DNA of 64,000 bases from assembly GCF_001403875.1 (NCBI RefSeq), contig NZ_LN884297.1, positions 248,001-312,000 on the forward strand. Reading direction: 5' to 3'. Each line of letters begins with the position of its first letter. The stretch's first letter is position 1. Of this stretch, positions 17,556 to 26,684 are shown piece by piece. Source of the stretch: Paenibacillus ihumii (lineage in GTDB: Bacteria; Bacillota; Bacilli; Paenibacillales; Paenibacillaceae). The position numbers and the translations under genes were made by a program. Below the pieces are notes generated by a model that was not told the DNA's origin, ran no database searches, and worked only from the letters and a program-made list of their open reading frames with translations.

Positions 17556-18518
17556 TCAGTACAATCCCGATTCACCGGATTTCTTGGCCAGCCAGTTGGA
17601 GCCAAGCACAAGTATTACACCGATGACCGATTTGAACAATCCAACAGCCGTACTATAGCTAAACGCCCCCTGTGTGATCCCGAGCGCATACACATAAGTG
17701 TCGAACACTTCGGCGACCTGGCGATTCAAGGCATTCATCATCAAATAAATTTGCTCGAACCCGTTATCCAGAATCGTGCCCATCCGTAAAATGAGCAGAA
17801 TAACGATCGTGCTGCGAATGGAAGGCAAGGTGATATGCCACAGCTGCCTCCAGCGGCTGGCCCCATCCACGATGGCCGCTTCATACTGCTCCATATCGAC
17901 GCCCGCCAGCGCCGCCAGGAAAATAATCGTTCCCCAGCCGCATTCCTTCCAGATCGTTTGCAGAATAATGAGCGGCCGGAACCAGTCCGGGCTGGCCAGG
18001 AAATCGATTTTCCTGCCTGTAAACGCATACAAAAACTCATTGACCATCCCGCCTTCGGTTGTCAGAAACACATAAGTCAAGCTCGCCACAATAACCATGG
18101 AGATAAAATGAGGGACATAGATCAGCGTTTGAATCGTTCTCTTGAAAAGCGCCCGGCGTATTTCATTAAGCAGCAGCGCCAGAATGATGGGAGCCGGGAA
18201 GAAGAAAATCAGGTTGTACAAGGACAGCACCAGCGTATTGCGCAGGAGCATGAAGAAATCGGGATTCTGAAAAAAAACCTTGAAATGCTCGAAGCCTACC
18301 CACTCGCTTTTCCAAAAGCCAATATAGGGCTGGTAATTCTTGAAGGCAAGCAATATTCCCCACATGGGCACGTATTTGAAAATCAGAAAATAGAGCAGGC
18401 CCGGCAGCAGAAGAATATACAGCCACTTGTCGCGCTTCAGGCGCTTCCAGCGCGTCTCCCGCTTGCTTCTTAAGGCTTGTTTGCTCATAAGGATGTTTGG
18501 CGCAGCCGTTGGTTTCAC
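17556..18518 (-). CDS. LplB-type sugar ABC transporter permease
   Basis: The 320-residue permease is of LplB type, with KYVPMWGILLAFKNYQPYIG near the first periplasmic loop and the EAA loop YEAAIVDGASRWRQLWHITLP. A GTG start at 18518 is chosen because GGAGG sits 8 bases ahead; an ATG-containing extension to 18575 would overlap the promoter -10. It is the first gene of the import operon and partners the LplC-like permease. The promoter carries the same 20-base element as the lyase operon, so uptake and degradation are probably induced together. Confidence 0.92.
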   Translation of the reverse strand: MKPTAAPNILMSKQALRSKRETRWKRLKRDKWLYILLLPGLLYFLIFKYVPMWGILLAFKNYQPYIGFWKSEWVGFEHFKVFFQNPDFFMLLRNTLVLSLYNLIFFFPAPIILALLLNEIRRALFKRTIQTLIYVPHFISMVIVASLTYVFLTTEGGMVNEFLYAFTGRKIDFLASPDWFRPLIILQTIWKECGWGTIIFLAALAGVDMEQYEAAIVDGASRWRQLWHITLPSIRSTIVILLILRMGTILDNGFEQIYLMMNALNRQVAEVFDTYVYALGITQGAFSYSTAVGLFKSVIGVILVLGSNWLAKKSGESGLY

Positions 18519-18573
18519 CCTGTTCACCTCCATATTCATCGTGAAGCCGGCAGCTTGCAATCGATGTAGCCTC

Positions 18574-18615
18574 ATTATGGGTCAGCGCTTATTTTCCGGC
18601 AATTAGACTTTCTTG
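18574..18615 (-). promoter_or_regulatory. activated promoter of the lplBCA-type operon with conserved 20-base element
   Basis: On the minus strand CAAGAAAGTCTAATTGCCGG (18615-18596) is followed, 17 bases after its TTGCCG, by CATAAT (18579-18574). Both the 20-mer (19/20 identical) and the 17-base spacing match the promoter ahead of the PL26 operon. Confidence 0.78.
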
Positions 18616-18670
18616 GCAGGCGCGGCAAACGGCTTGTCAGCCCCACTCGCACAAAAAAGTGCAAACGCGG

Positions 18671-18690
18671 CAAAACATTGCTATTGCCGG
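18671..18690 (+). promoter_or_regulatory. diverged copy of the shared element ahead of GH42
   Basis: CAAAACATTGCTATTGCCGG matches 14 of 20 positions of the element ahead of the transporter operon and points toward the GH42 gene. The TTGCCGG end is intact. No good -10 lies 17 bases on (CAGACT), so this could be a weaker or differently used site. Confidence 0.45.
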
Positions 18691-18752
18691 GAGATAACGG
18701 CTAAGACAGACTGAGGGGAGAAGGCTATCAACTATGGAAGGTGGAGAACGAA

Positions 18753-20759
18753 TTGAATAAAAAGCTGTATCATGGCGCCTGCTGGTACCCGGAGCTATGG
18801 AGCCGGGACGTGCTTCTGAAGGATATCGAAGGGATGAAGCGATCTGGAATCAATGTAGTGCGAATCGGGGAATTCGCCTGGTCTGTCTTTGAGCCGGAGG
18901 AGGGACACATTGATATCAGCTCATTCGTTGAAGTCATCGAGCTGCTGTACCGCAATGGCATCGATACGGTAATGTGCACCCCGACGCCTACCCCGCCGAT
19001 CTGGCTGAGCCATGGCCATCCGGAGCGGATGCACGTGGATGAGCGTGGCACCGTGATGGGCCATGGCGCGCGGCAGCATGCTTGTACCAACCATCCTTAT
19101 TTCCGCGAGCGGGCCGCGATCATTACCGAGCATATCGCCCGGGCCGTCGGCTCTTTGCCGGGCGTTATCGCCTGGCAGCTCGACAACGAGTTCAAGGCCC
19201 ATGTGGCGGAGTGCATGTGCAGCACGTGCAAGGGCTTGTGGCATCGCTGGCTGGAGCAGCGCTACGGCACGATCGGCAGGCTGAACGAGGCCTGGGGGAC
19301 GAATGTCTGGAGCCAGGCTTACCAGCGCTTCGACCAGGTGCCGCAGCCGGGTCCCGCTCCCTTCCTGCATAATTCATCGCTGCGGACGATGTACCAGCGC
19401 TTCTCCATGGAGAAGATTGCAGAGTTCGCGGATGAACAAGCAGCGATGATTCGGCGCTTCTCCGCAGCCCCGATTACTCATAACAGCAGCATCGCCTTTC
19501 ACGTGGACAACGAACGATTGTTCAGCCATCTCGACTTCGCTTCGTTCGATACGTATGCCTCCAGAGAGAACGCCCACGCGTATTTGTTCAATTGCGATTT
19601 ATGGCGCTGCTTGAAGCCGGGCAAGGATTTCTGGATCATGGAGACAAGCCCCTCCCATGCCGCTTCGCTGGAGAGCTATGCCGCGCCGCACCCGAACGGA
19701 TACGTGAAGGCCGAAGCTGTGGCGGCCTATGCCCTGGGCGCTCAGGCGTTCTGCTACTGGCTGTGGCGGCAGCAGCGTTCAGGCAGCGAGCAGCCGCACG
19801 GCTCCGTCCTAAGCGCCTGGGGCGAGCCAACAATCGGGCATCGCCAGGTGCTGGAGGTGGAGTCGGCCAGGCAGGAGCTGGAGGCGCTGCTCCTGAAGAC
19901 GAAGCCGGTACAGGCCGAGGTAGCGATGACTTATTCGGATGCGGCAAAGGCTTACCTGAAGACAGAGCCGCACCGGCAGCTCAATCACCGGGGGCTGATG
20001 AATGATTTCTATAGAAGGATACTGTCGCTCGGCATCCATCGCGATGTCCTTCCCGAAGGAGCAGATCTAAGCGGTTATAAGCTGCTGTTTACTCCTTTTC
20101 TCCCTTATGTATCTGCTGAGTATTTGCAGCGGGCGCTGGAGTTCACGGCCCGGGGCGGGATTTGGGTCGCGGGCCCGCTTACCGGAGGACGGACGGAGGA
20201 GCATACGATTCATACGGATTCAGGGTTGGGCGCACTGGAAAAATGGGCGGGCGTGAAGACGGTCTATACATACCCGATGGAGGGTACGGGAGCCATCGGC
20301 CGCGCCTTTGGCGTATCGGCTCCGCTCTCGTTATGGAGCGCGGTATTTCAGCCAGCCGAGGGCGGCGCGTCCGTAGTGGGCGAGATCAGCGATGGGCTGA
20401 CGCCCGGTCTGGCGTTCGCCACCGAGCATCGGCACGGGCTGGGGAGAATCGTCCTGCTGGGCTCGATGCCCAGCGGGGAGGCAGGCGACGAGCTGCTTCG
20501 CCGGCTCATCCGGCACTATGCCGATGAGGTGGGAATCACCATAAGAAGCGATGTGAAGCCTGGCACTCTGGTCGCGCCAAGACAGAGGACCGATGGCCAA
20601 CTGGTATGGATCATCGTCAATATGGATGGCCGTGGGGGCAGTGTGACCCTGCCTTGTCCGGGATGGGACGCCCTGACGGGAGATGTGATCCCCGCGGGCA
20701 AGGTCATCGTGGAAGCCTATGGATACCGGGCAATCCAATTGAACGTGGAGCCCTTGTAA
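18753..20759 (+). CDS. GH42 beta-galactosidase, YesZ/GanA-like
   Basis: The 668-residue protein is a cytosolic GH42 beta-galactosidase. It opens with KLYHGACWYPELW, has the acid/base Glu in WQLDNEFKAH (about residue 146), a structural zinc site from Cys in HACTN and CMCSTC, and the nucleophile Glu in FWIMETSPS (about 297). A trimerisation domain (GLMNDFYRRILSLGIHRDVLP) and a short beta domain follow. In this locus it should trim galactan side chains of rhamnogalacturonan-I; B. subtilis YesZ is the parallel. A TTG at 18753 with GGTGGAG 6 bases upstream is preferred to a GTG at 18741, which has no spacing. It is divergent from the import operon. Confidence 0.92.
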   Translation: MNKKLYHGACWYPELWSRDVLLKDIEGMKRSGINVVRIGEFAWSVFEPEEGHIDISSFVEVIELLYRNGIDTVMCTPTPTPPIWLSHGHPERMHVDERGTVMGHGARQHACTNHPYFRERAAIITEHIARAVGSLPGVIAWQLDNEFKAHVAECMCSTCKGLWHRWLEQRYGTIGRLNEAWGTNVWSQAYQRFDQVPQPGPAPFLHNSSLRTMYQRFSMEKIAEFADEQAAMIRRFSAAPITHNSSIAFHVDNERLFSHLDFASFDTYASRENAHAYLFNCDLWRCLKPGKDFWIMETSPSHAASLESYAAPHPNGYVKAEAVAAYALGAQAFCYWLWRQQRSGSEQPHGSVLSAWGEPTIGHRQVLEVESARQELEALLLKTKPVQAEVAMTYSDAAKAYLKTEPHRQLNHRGLMNDFYRRILSLGIHRDVLPEGADLSGYKLLFTPFLPYVSAEYLQRALEFTARGGIWVAGPLTGGRTEEHTIHTDSGLGALEKWAGVKTVYTYPMEGTGAIGRAFGVSAPLSLWSAVFQPAEGGASVVGEISDGLTPGLAFATEHRHGLGRIVLLGSMPSGEAGDELLRRLIRHYADEVGITIRSDVKPGTLVAPRQRTDGQLVWIIVNMDGRGGSVTLPCPGWDALTGDVIPAGKVIVEAYGYRAIQLNVEPL

Positions 20760-20852
20760 GCCAGCACGCTCCTTAACTAAAAGCAGCACTGCTTCCTGCG
20801 CGCGCGATGCCGTTCAGGGCAGGCCTCGGTTGGCTCTTCAAATAATTCAAGC

Positions 20853-20898
20853 AGGGACTTTCCCAGCCGCTCAGGCCGAGCGGGGGAAAGTCCCTTTT
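20853..20898 (+). terminator. long hairpin terminator after GH42
   Basis: AGGGACTTTCCC pairs with GGGAAAGTCCCT, with an inner CCGCTC/GAGCGG stem, then TTTT. The rest of 20760-21095 holds a TATAAT at 21008-21013 as the likely -10 of the efflux gene and no other recognisable feature. Confidence 0.9.
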
Positions 20899-21095
20899 GC
20901 ATTGGAAACAACTGCATGTTTCCAGAGGGATGATTGAAACCTCCGCACGCATCACAGAATCCGCTGCATAGTAGCATGTCCTATAGCTGATTTGGGTTTT
21001 TTTGCTGTATAATATGAAGTCTACGGATGAACCCTTAATGGTAGCTGCCGCCTGATGGGATTTTCCTTACAGCATGAATTAGAGGAGTTTTATGC

Positions 21096-22280
21096 ATGAA
21101 GAATCCAAAAGTCACATTAGCTATCCTGTTGTCAAATTTATTTATCGCTTTTCTCGGAATCGGGCTCGTTATTCCTGTGCTGCCCACCATTATGAATGAG
21201 CTGAATGTTAGCGGGTCAATCGTCGGCTATATGGTGTCGGCCTTTGCCATTATGCAGTTGATCAGTTCACCGTTGGCTGGACGCTGGGTAGATAAATACG
21301 GACGTAAAATCATGATCGTTCTCGGGCTGTTCATCTTCGGCTTCTCGGAATTTCTGTTCGGAATCGGGAGATCTGTTGAGGTACTGTTCATCTCCCGTAT
21401 GCTGGGCGGAGTAAGCGCAGCGTTCATTATGCCTGCGGTCACAGCTTTTATCGCGGATATCACCACGAACGATACCAGATCCAAAGCGCTTGGCTACATG
21501 TCAGCAGCCATCAGCACGGGCTTCATCATCGGCCCGGGGTTTGGCGGGTTTCTGGCGGAGATCAACACGCGCCTTCCCTTTTATTCCGCCGGAGTACTTG
21601 GCGGAATCGCCGCGATTCTGTCCCTGGTACTGCTGAAGGAGCCGGAACGCACGATTGAAGATTCATCAAAGTCAGGGCGGCAAAACAGATTCCGCCTCAT
21701 CTTCGTCCCGATGTATTTCATCGCGTTCATATTGATCTTCGTGCTATCCTTTGGCCTTGCTGCATTCGAATCGCTCTTCAGCCTGTTCGTCGACCATAAG
21801 TTCGGCTTCACGCCAAAGGATATCGCTATCGTCATTACCGGCGGTGCGCTGGTCGGCGCCGCTGCCCAGGTCCTGCTGTTTGACCGCCTGACGAAACGCC
21901 TGGGCGAAATCAATTTGATTCGCTATTGCCTGGCGATTTCCGCGGTTCTCGTGCTCCTGATGACATTTGTAAGCACCTATTTCATCATTTTGCTGACAAC
22001 CTTTGTACTCTTTACCGGCTTCGATTTAATACGTCCAGCCGTCACATCGTATTTATCGAAGATTGCCGGGAACGAGCAAGGCTTTGTCGGCGGCATGAAC
22101 TCGACCTTTACAAGCATAGGCAATATTTTCGGCCCGATCATCGGTGGCGCGCTGTTCGACATCAACTTGAACTACCCGTACTACTTTGCCACCCTAGTCT
22201 TGGTAATCGGTACGGTGATCGCGTTGTTTTGGAAGAAGCCGGAAATTGAAAGTATTTCTAGTGATTTGAGTAAAATTTAA
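21096..22280 (+). CDS. MFS multidrug efflux-type transporter
   Basis: The 394-residue, 12-TM protein is a major-facilitator drug:H+ antiporter of the NorA/Bmr/TetA-like group. The motif A region reads PLAGRWVDKYGRKIMIV and motif C reads GYMSAAISTGFIIGPGFGG, diagnostic of the antiporter class. The start is ATG with AGAGGAG 8 bases upstream. It is monocistronic and ends at a strong hairpin. The last 40 codons and 30 bases beyond the stop recur in decayed form 2.3 kb downstream, evidence that this gene or a sister copy was once duplicated here. Substrate cannot be assigned. Confidence 0.88.
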   Translation: MKNPKVTLAILLSNLFIAFLGIGLVIPVLPTIMNELNVSGSIVGYMVSAFAIMQLISSPLAGRWVDKYGRKIMIVLGLFIFGFSEFLFGIGRSVEVLFISRMLGGVSAAFIMPAVTAFIADITTNDTRSKALGYMSAAISTGFIIGPGFGGFLAEINTRLPFYSAGVLGGIAAILSLVLLKEPERTIEDSSKSGRQNRFRLIFVPMYFIAFILIFVLSFGLAAFESLFSLFVDHKFGFTPKDIAIVITGGALVGAAAQVLLFDRLTKRLGEINLIRYCLAISAVLVLLMTFVSTYFIILLTTFVLFTGFDLIRPAVTSYLSKIAGNEQGFVGGMNSTFTSIGNIFGPIIGGALFDINLNYPYYFATLVLVIGTVIALFWKKPEIESISSDLSKI

Positions 22281-22388
22281 AATGCACATTGTAAAGGGTA
22301 TAATTTACCGGCTGGATGATCCAAAGCTCATCTACCTTTGCGGGAACAACGACATAAAATTTATTAAAGCGTATTAACGACATTCTCC

Positions 22389-22425
22389 AAAAGCGCCCCT
22401 TCCAAAGTGAAGGGGCGCTTTTTAT
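22389..22425. terminator. bidirectional terminator
   Basis: AAAGCGCCCCTTC and GAAGGGGCGCTTT form a perfect stem with loop CAAAGT. T runs lie on both sides, serving the MFS gene and the minus-strand remnant. Confidence 0.92.
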
Positions 22426-23175
22426 TTAGCGGTAGTGCAGTGCCGATTTCCCGCACCGGACTCTTCAGAACTGGCTTTTACAGCAAAGTATATGCCCTCA
22501 GATGAATAAAGATTTTCGATCGCATTAGTGGAAACAATGAACGCAATCGCTAGATAAATGAGTTCCTTCTTGATAATACTGTCCTGATTCAATACGGCCT
22601 GGCCTTCCTGCTCAATCGTCTGCAGCGCCTCCTCAATGGATTTCTTGTTCTCCTCGACCAATTTCAGCTCACGATCGACGATGGGCTGGTACTGGGAGTG
22701 AAAACTCCGGGGATTTTATCATTGTCCAGCGAATTTGCCCCGTCCAAATTCGGTTGTAATTTGTAGAACACGTCCAGGCTGACGCCGTCATATTCCTTTG
22801 AATATCCCATGCGGGACAAAAGCCCGTTATTCAATGATTTCGATTTAATTTGGGCGAACTGTTCCCCGTTTACAAATTTCAGAAATTCCCATGCTACATC
22901 GACATTCGGCGAGTTCGCCCGGATGGCAAACAGTTCATTAAAATAGATATCTCGGGATTTATCAGGTTCGGCCGGATCGACCGGCCCCGCGACGATGCCG
23001 ACTTGAAAAGGTTTGTAATCCTTGAGCATATTCTTGGCATCTTTTATGTTGTTCAACAAATAAGATCGGCCGATTGTCATTGCCGTACGTCCCATCAAAA
23101 ACGCCTGACTTTGATAATAATCTTCTAATGTTCGCTCTGGAACCCGCCATCCTTAGGATTATAAATTGTACCTGT
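22422..23175 (-). pseudogene. decayed extracellular solute-binding protein fragment
   Basis: Pieces in different frames together resemble the C-terminal third of a family-1 sugar-binding protein: an EDYYQSQAFLMGRTAMTIG segment, then FNELFAIRANSPNVDVAWEFLKFVNGEQFA, then, after a frame change near 22670, EENKKSIEEALQTIEQEGQAVLNQ. The N-terminal part including the signal peptide is missing, and at least two frameshifts are needed to read it. There is no start signal. It probably remains from a lost sugar uptake operon. The downstream VanZ gene is separate. Confidence 0.75.
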
Positions 23176-23335
23176 GCATTGTGATTTTTTTCACTATTAT
23201 ATGCAATATGTTCCTTATTTACAAATCTACGATAACTCTAATTCCTTATTTTGTAAACAATAAATATATATTAAAAATATTTCTAAAATTTTCGAGAAAA
23301 ACAGCCAACTTTCATTTCGTTGGCCTTAATTCATA

Positions 23336-24316
23336 TTAATCAATGATACTAATGAGGATCGCCTCAGCCACTTGCTTATCTTCGTTCGATAACCAAACCC
23401 TAACCGAGGGAGCCGGATCCCCAGTCTCTAACAAGGAGGATATATCAGAACTTGTTACTTCTTCATACTTGCTGATGACGGTATTTTTATCGGAAGAGAT
23501 ATATCTGGTAAATATTCTGGTTGCGTCATTTATTTGTATATGAACATACTCCTCGTCCGTTTCTTTTTCCTCTGTTGTTCGCACTGATTTAGGATTCATA
23601 TACACTGTTATTTTATTGGTTTCAGCAGCTGCCAAATCTCCAAACAAGTCTGCCTCTGCTTCATTCCATCCCGCCATTATCTCATTATTTTCATAAATAT
23701 ATTCGACCTTAGAAGTTGAGAGAGACAACAGCTCTGGCTCTACCATCCTAATAACGACGCCCCCAGAAAGTCCTGCAGCCAAGAGGAAACCAACAAGAGA
23801 CATCAGGAATTGATTCTGGGAGGATGTTGATTTATGGAGCCATTTATATACACCAACACCTATAGCCCCGCCAGCACAATTCAATAGAATATCATCGATG
23901 TCGCTGCTGCCCAAAGCAAACACATATTGAATAACTTCGAGCGCAAATGAGGTCAGCAGCAGGCAAAGAAATGAAACATGCAGAGGCTTGTTGCGTGCAG
24001 CATAAGCTACGAAAATCCCCAAAGGAACAAAGATAGCAATATTCCCCCCTATATTTGCCAACGCCCTCCCCATTTCAATATTCTCGCTTGTAAAAAATTC
24101 AATAATCGTATTAAAAGGAATGATATTAATGCTTCTTAATGCTGACATTATTCCTGAATGGAACAGTGCTGAAAAAGGAATTGTCTTAAACAAAATAACT
24201 TTAATGGCAATTAAAGCATAGGCGATAAACATTGCGTAAAATATGACAAGCAATAATCTGTTGGCACCGGTTTTTCCCGGGTTGTCCCCCCATCTTTTGT
24301 TTAATTTGGGTTCCAT
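23336..24316 (-). CDS. VanZ-family membrane protein with C-terminal extracytoplasmic domain
   Basis: The first 170 residues form a VanZ-like membrane domain: SINIIPFNTI, LANIGGNIAIFVPLGI and EVIQYVF followed by SDIDDILLNCAGGAIG, the three family signatures. Another TM near residue 175-195 leads into a soluble domain of about 130 residues of no recognised family. VanZ is linked to low-level teicoplanin resistance in enterococci, but most homologues have no known role. AAGGTGTGA lies 7 bases ahead of the ATG. It sits alone between pseudogenes and is AT-richer than the pectin locus. Confidence 0.85.
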   Translation of the reverse strand: MEPKLNKRWGDNPGKTGANRLLLVIFYAMFIAYALIAIKVILFKTIPFSALFHSGIMSALRSINIIPFNTIIEFFTSENIEMGRALANIGGNIAIFVPLGIFVAYAARNKPLHVSFLCLLLTSFALEVIQYVFALGSSDIDDILLNCAGGAIGVGVYKWLHKSTSSQNQFLMSLVGFLLAAGLSGGVVIRMVEPELLSLSTSKVEYIYENNEIMAGWNEAEADLFGDLAAAETNKITVYMNPKSVRTTEEKETDEEYVHIQINDATRIFTRYISSDKNTVISKYEEVTSSDISSLLETGDPAPSVRVWLSNEDKQVAEAILISIID

Positions 24317-24483
24317 CTTACAGTCACACCTTTCCTTAGTTTATTTCTCATGTCCCATCATATGGAAATACGTTTATATTGAATATATAGTTACATTTAT
24401 CTCATTTTCCTTTTTTTATTTACAATCATACAAAGGGAATACCCTAGGTCTGATCCAAAACATTCTACTTCTCCCCCCCCCCG

Positions 24484-24590
24484 TCTTAGTCATCGGTACT
24501 ATTATTGCGCCGTTCTGGAATAAAATGGAGATCGAAAATATTTCTAGTGATATGGTAAAATTTAAAATGCACATTATAAAGGGTGTATTT
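24484..24590 (+). pseudogene. remnant of an MFS transporter 3' end
   Basis: The frame reading VLVIGTIIAPFWNKMEIENISSD matches the C-terminus of the MFS gene at 22.2 kb (VLVIGTVIALFWKKPEIESISSD), and the similarity continues past its stop into AAAATGCACATT-AAAGGGT. Only this tail survives, directly after a 10-base C run. It is a gene relic from duplication or recombination. Confidence 0.85.
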
Positions 24591-24640
24591 TCCATTATAT
24601 AATGTAAATGGACTCATACCAATTTTTAGGAGGTTTTTTC

Positions 24641-24837
24641 ATGAAAAACTGAAGCAATGTGCTGTTCTACTCGTTTTTCTTCTAATATTTCTTAATTCGT
24701 ACAGCTTAGCTTACGCAGCCTACGAGAACACGATCACAGTAACCTCCACATACCAGACCGTACGGGAGGTGTTCCCTCATATTGCCTTCTATATTCCCGG
24801 CATACCTCTAATTGCTTCTGGACTTAAAATCCTTTGA
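24641..24837 (+). pseudogene. small secreted protein broken by a one-base frameshift at a poly-A run
   Basis: A perfect AGGAGG with a 7-base gap leads to ATGAAAAACTGA, which stops after three codons. With one more A in the run the frame would read M-K-K-L-K-Q-C-A and continue through a good signal peptide (VLLVFLLIFLNSYSLAYA) into a mature peptide of about 40 residues (AYENTITVTSTYQTVREVF...). The loss of one A at a homopolymer therefore explains the break. Function unknown. A terminator follows directly, so the unit is complete apart from the frameshift. It could also be a slippage-controlled gene or an assembly error. Confidence 0.65.
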
Positions 24838-24850
24838 TTTCGGGCATGCA

Positions 24851-24895
24851 AAAAAAGCTCATTCCTACTCATAGTGCAAGTGGGAATGAGCTTTT
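24851..24895 (+). terminator. terminator after the frameshifted secreted peptide
   Basis: AAAGCTCATTCC and GGAATGAGCTTT pair across a 17-base loop and end in a T run. Confidence 0.85.
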
Positions 24896-25050
24896 GAAAG
24901 TTTATCAAGTATGTTTGTCAAGGTTCTAAATGGGTTGGGGGTGTAAACTTGCTAATTTACAAGAACGTTCTTCTCAAGGTCTCTATTTTCTCAATTTCAT
25001 ATTGGTAACTACATTTTCCTTTAAAACATCCTCCCATTTTTTAAAAAAAA

Positions 25051-25772
25051 TTAGCCGGGAATCGTTTCTGTCCAGAACTCCGGGTTAACCGGATTGCCAC
25101 TCCAAGCAAATTGAACCAGATCTTTACCGTCATCCAGCAGTTGACTGACGATGCCATCCCCTACGCCAACTATCGTTACGGCAGCGGCCATGCCGCCCGT
25201 GTTCAGGTTCGGATTGTTCCTCATTCCATAACCACTTTCAGCCATAGCTAATCCGAGCAGTCCCCTGGTGATCTTCCCTCTACTCGAACATCTCCAGTCC
25301 AAACCATTCCCGCCTAACCGCCGCCATGGTACTGACCGTGTTGGCAATATGCTGATAGCCCGCTACGGCCACCAGGAATTCCTGATTGTATTCCCCGATG
25401 ACTTCGCCGTGATAGATGTTCATATTCTTCAAATACTGCTGCATTTTCCGAATATCCTCGGCAGGAATCGCCTGATTATATTCATCCAGCAGCTCGCTCT
25501 CCTTAGGCATCACTGACATATTCTGCTTCAGCGGATTATAGTCGCAAGCATCCAAGGGAGACCCTTTATAGAACTCGGCCAAACGAATACCCGTTGTATA
25601 CCATTCCTCAGACACGCCCAGTTTCGTCAGCTTCTCCCTTTGCTGCTCAGCAAACTCATAGGCATATCCCATGTATAACTCATGATCATAAATGGCGTAC
25701 ATTTTATAAGCCGCCTGGCTGGGCAATCTCCTCGAATGCTTTGGCAATCGTCTCCAACTCTGGTGAGCCCAT
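25051..25772 (-). pseudogene. fragmented gene of unrecognised family
   Basis: A start with GGTGAGGAG ahead of ATG (25772) gives MGSPELETIAKAFEEIAQ and then stops. The next frame continues without a start (AAYKMYAIYDHELYMGYAYEF...MFE, to about 25280), and a third frame carries GLLGLAMAESGYGMRNNPNL...TIPG to 25051. The pieces are collinear, so one gene of roughly 230-240 codons with two frameshifts is likely. I do not recognise the family. The coiled-coil gene immediately upstream suggests a type VII secretion or polymorphic toxin cargo, but no conserved motif proves it. Confidence 0.5.
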
Positions 25773-25781
25773 GCTTGCTCC

Positions 25782-26066
25782 TCACCGTTGAAACCAGCTC
25801 TGGATCGCCCCTTCCAGGGTAAACCTAGACGGTTTCTTCGTTACACTTGCCTTGGCAGCATCCTTCTCTGCTTTTATGTATTCTCTTTCAGCATAGCGTA
25901 AAGCCTGAACCTTCTCCCTCATCTGCTCGTCAATACGCTCTGCCAGCTTCTCGATTTCCTGCAGTAAACCGCCCACTTTGCGCGCCGTCGACCGAACTTC
26001 ATGCTCAGAAGGCTCGGTATAAGCAGCCTCGACATCGCTAGCTAACCGCCTCAGTTCCCTGGACAT
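25782..26066 (-). CDS. small coiled-coil protein of unknown function
   Basis: The 94-residue protein is almost wholly helical and charged (RKVGGLLQEIEKLAERIDEQ, REYIKAEKDAAKA), with no TM or signal peptide. GGAG lies 7-8 bases ahead of the ATG. A preceding short frame, MLHKVEPGRIGGLARDLERL..., 27 codons ending at 26069, and the following fragment are spaced as in a compact operon. The size and helical character resemble accessory proteins of type VII secretion cargo genes, but no WXG motif is seen. Whether it is still functional is uncertain since its downstream partner is broken. Confidence 0.5.
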   Translation of the reverse strand: MSRELRRLASDVEAAYTEPSEHEVRSTARKVGGLLQEIEKLAERIDEQMREKVQALRYAEREYIKAEKDAAKASVTKKPSRFTLEGAIQSWFQR

Positions 26067-26211
26067 TCCCGTTACTCCATTTTCATCGTCCGCTCTAGCC
26101 GTTCCAGATCACGTGCCAAGCCACCGATTCTGCCGGGTTCCACTTTATGCAGCATCCCAGGGTCTTTTTATATCTTGGCTATGTTAAATTCTAATGTTGA
26201 TATTTGACCAT

Positions 26212-26241
26212 AAGAAAACCGCCTTGGTGAAAAGGCGGTTT
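26212..26241 (-). terminator. terminator after the HIT gene
   Basis: AAACCGCCTT/AAGGCGGTTT stem with a 6-base loop; the minus-strand side ends in TTTCTTA. Confidence 0.8.
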
Positions 26242-26283
26242 GAGTTAGTTATCGTTCTCAGTTAGTGCAGAAAGCAATTACGT

Positions 26284-26613
26284 TTAGCGTAATGGTTCGC
26301 CGTAGAAGACATGGAAATGAAGATGTTTTGAATCTTGGTACTTCCCTAAATTAGTCAGCACTCTGCAAGCCCCATACTCAGACTGCACTTGTGTTGCCAC
26401 CTTTTTAACAACGTCCATCAACTCAATTAAGAGTTCATTGTCGCATTGTTCAAGTGTTAGAAGTGATGAGATGTGTTTCTTTGGAATCGTAACAATGTGA
26501 ACGGGATAAAAAGGGCGAGTATGATGATATGCAAGAACGTTATCAGTCTCAAATACTTTCTGTACAGAAGTACGACCACTTAGTACCTCGTCGCAATAAA
26601 AATCCTCAGACAA
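26284..26613 (-). CDS. HIT-domain nucleotide-binding protein
   Basis: The 109-residue protein has the histidine triad HLHFHVFYG near its C-terminus and the upstream HTRPFYPVHIVTIPKKHISSL of HIT proteins, which hydrolyse adenosine phosphoramidates or related nucleotides. A TTG at 26613 is preferred because GGAGGG then stands 6 bases ahead; the ATG at 26619 abuts the Shine-Dalgarno. The gene stands alone between the decayed toxin-like fragments and the IS1595 relic and has its own terminator. The exact substrate is not predictable. Confidence 0.88.
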   Translation of the reverse strand: MSEDFYCDEVLSGRTSVQKVFETDNVLAYHHTRPFYPVHIVTIPKKHISSLLTLEQCDNELLIELMDVVKKVATQVQSEYGACRVLTNLGKYQDSKHLHFHVFYGEPLR

Positions 26614-26684
26614 TTTCATCCCTCCACATCTTTTCTTCTTAATTTTAGCATAAGTTATATTCTGTCAGTACCCTGCCCATTATC

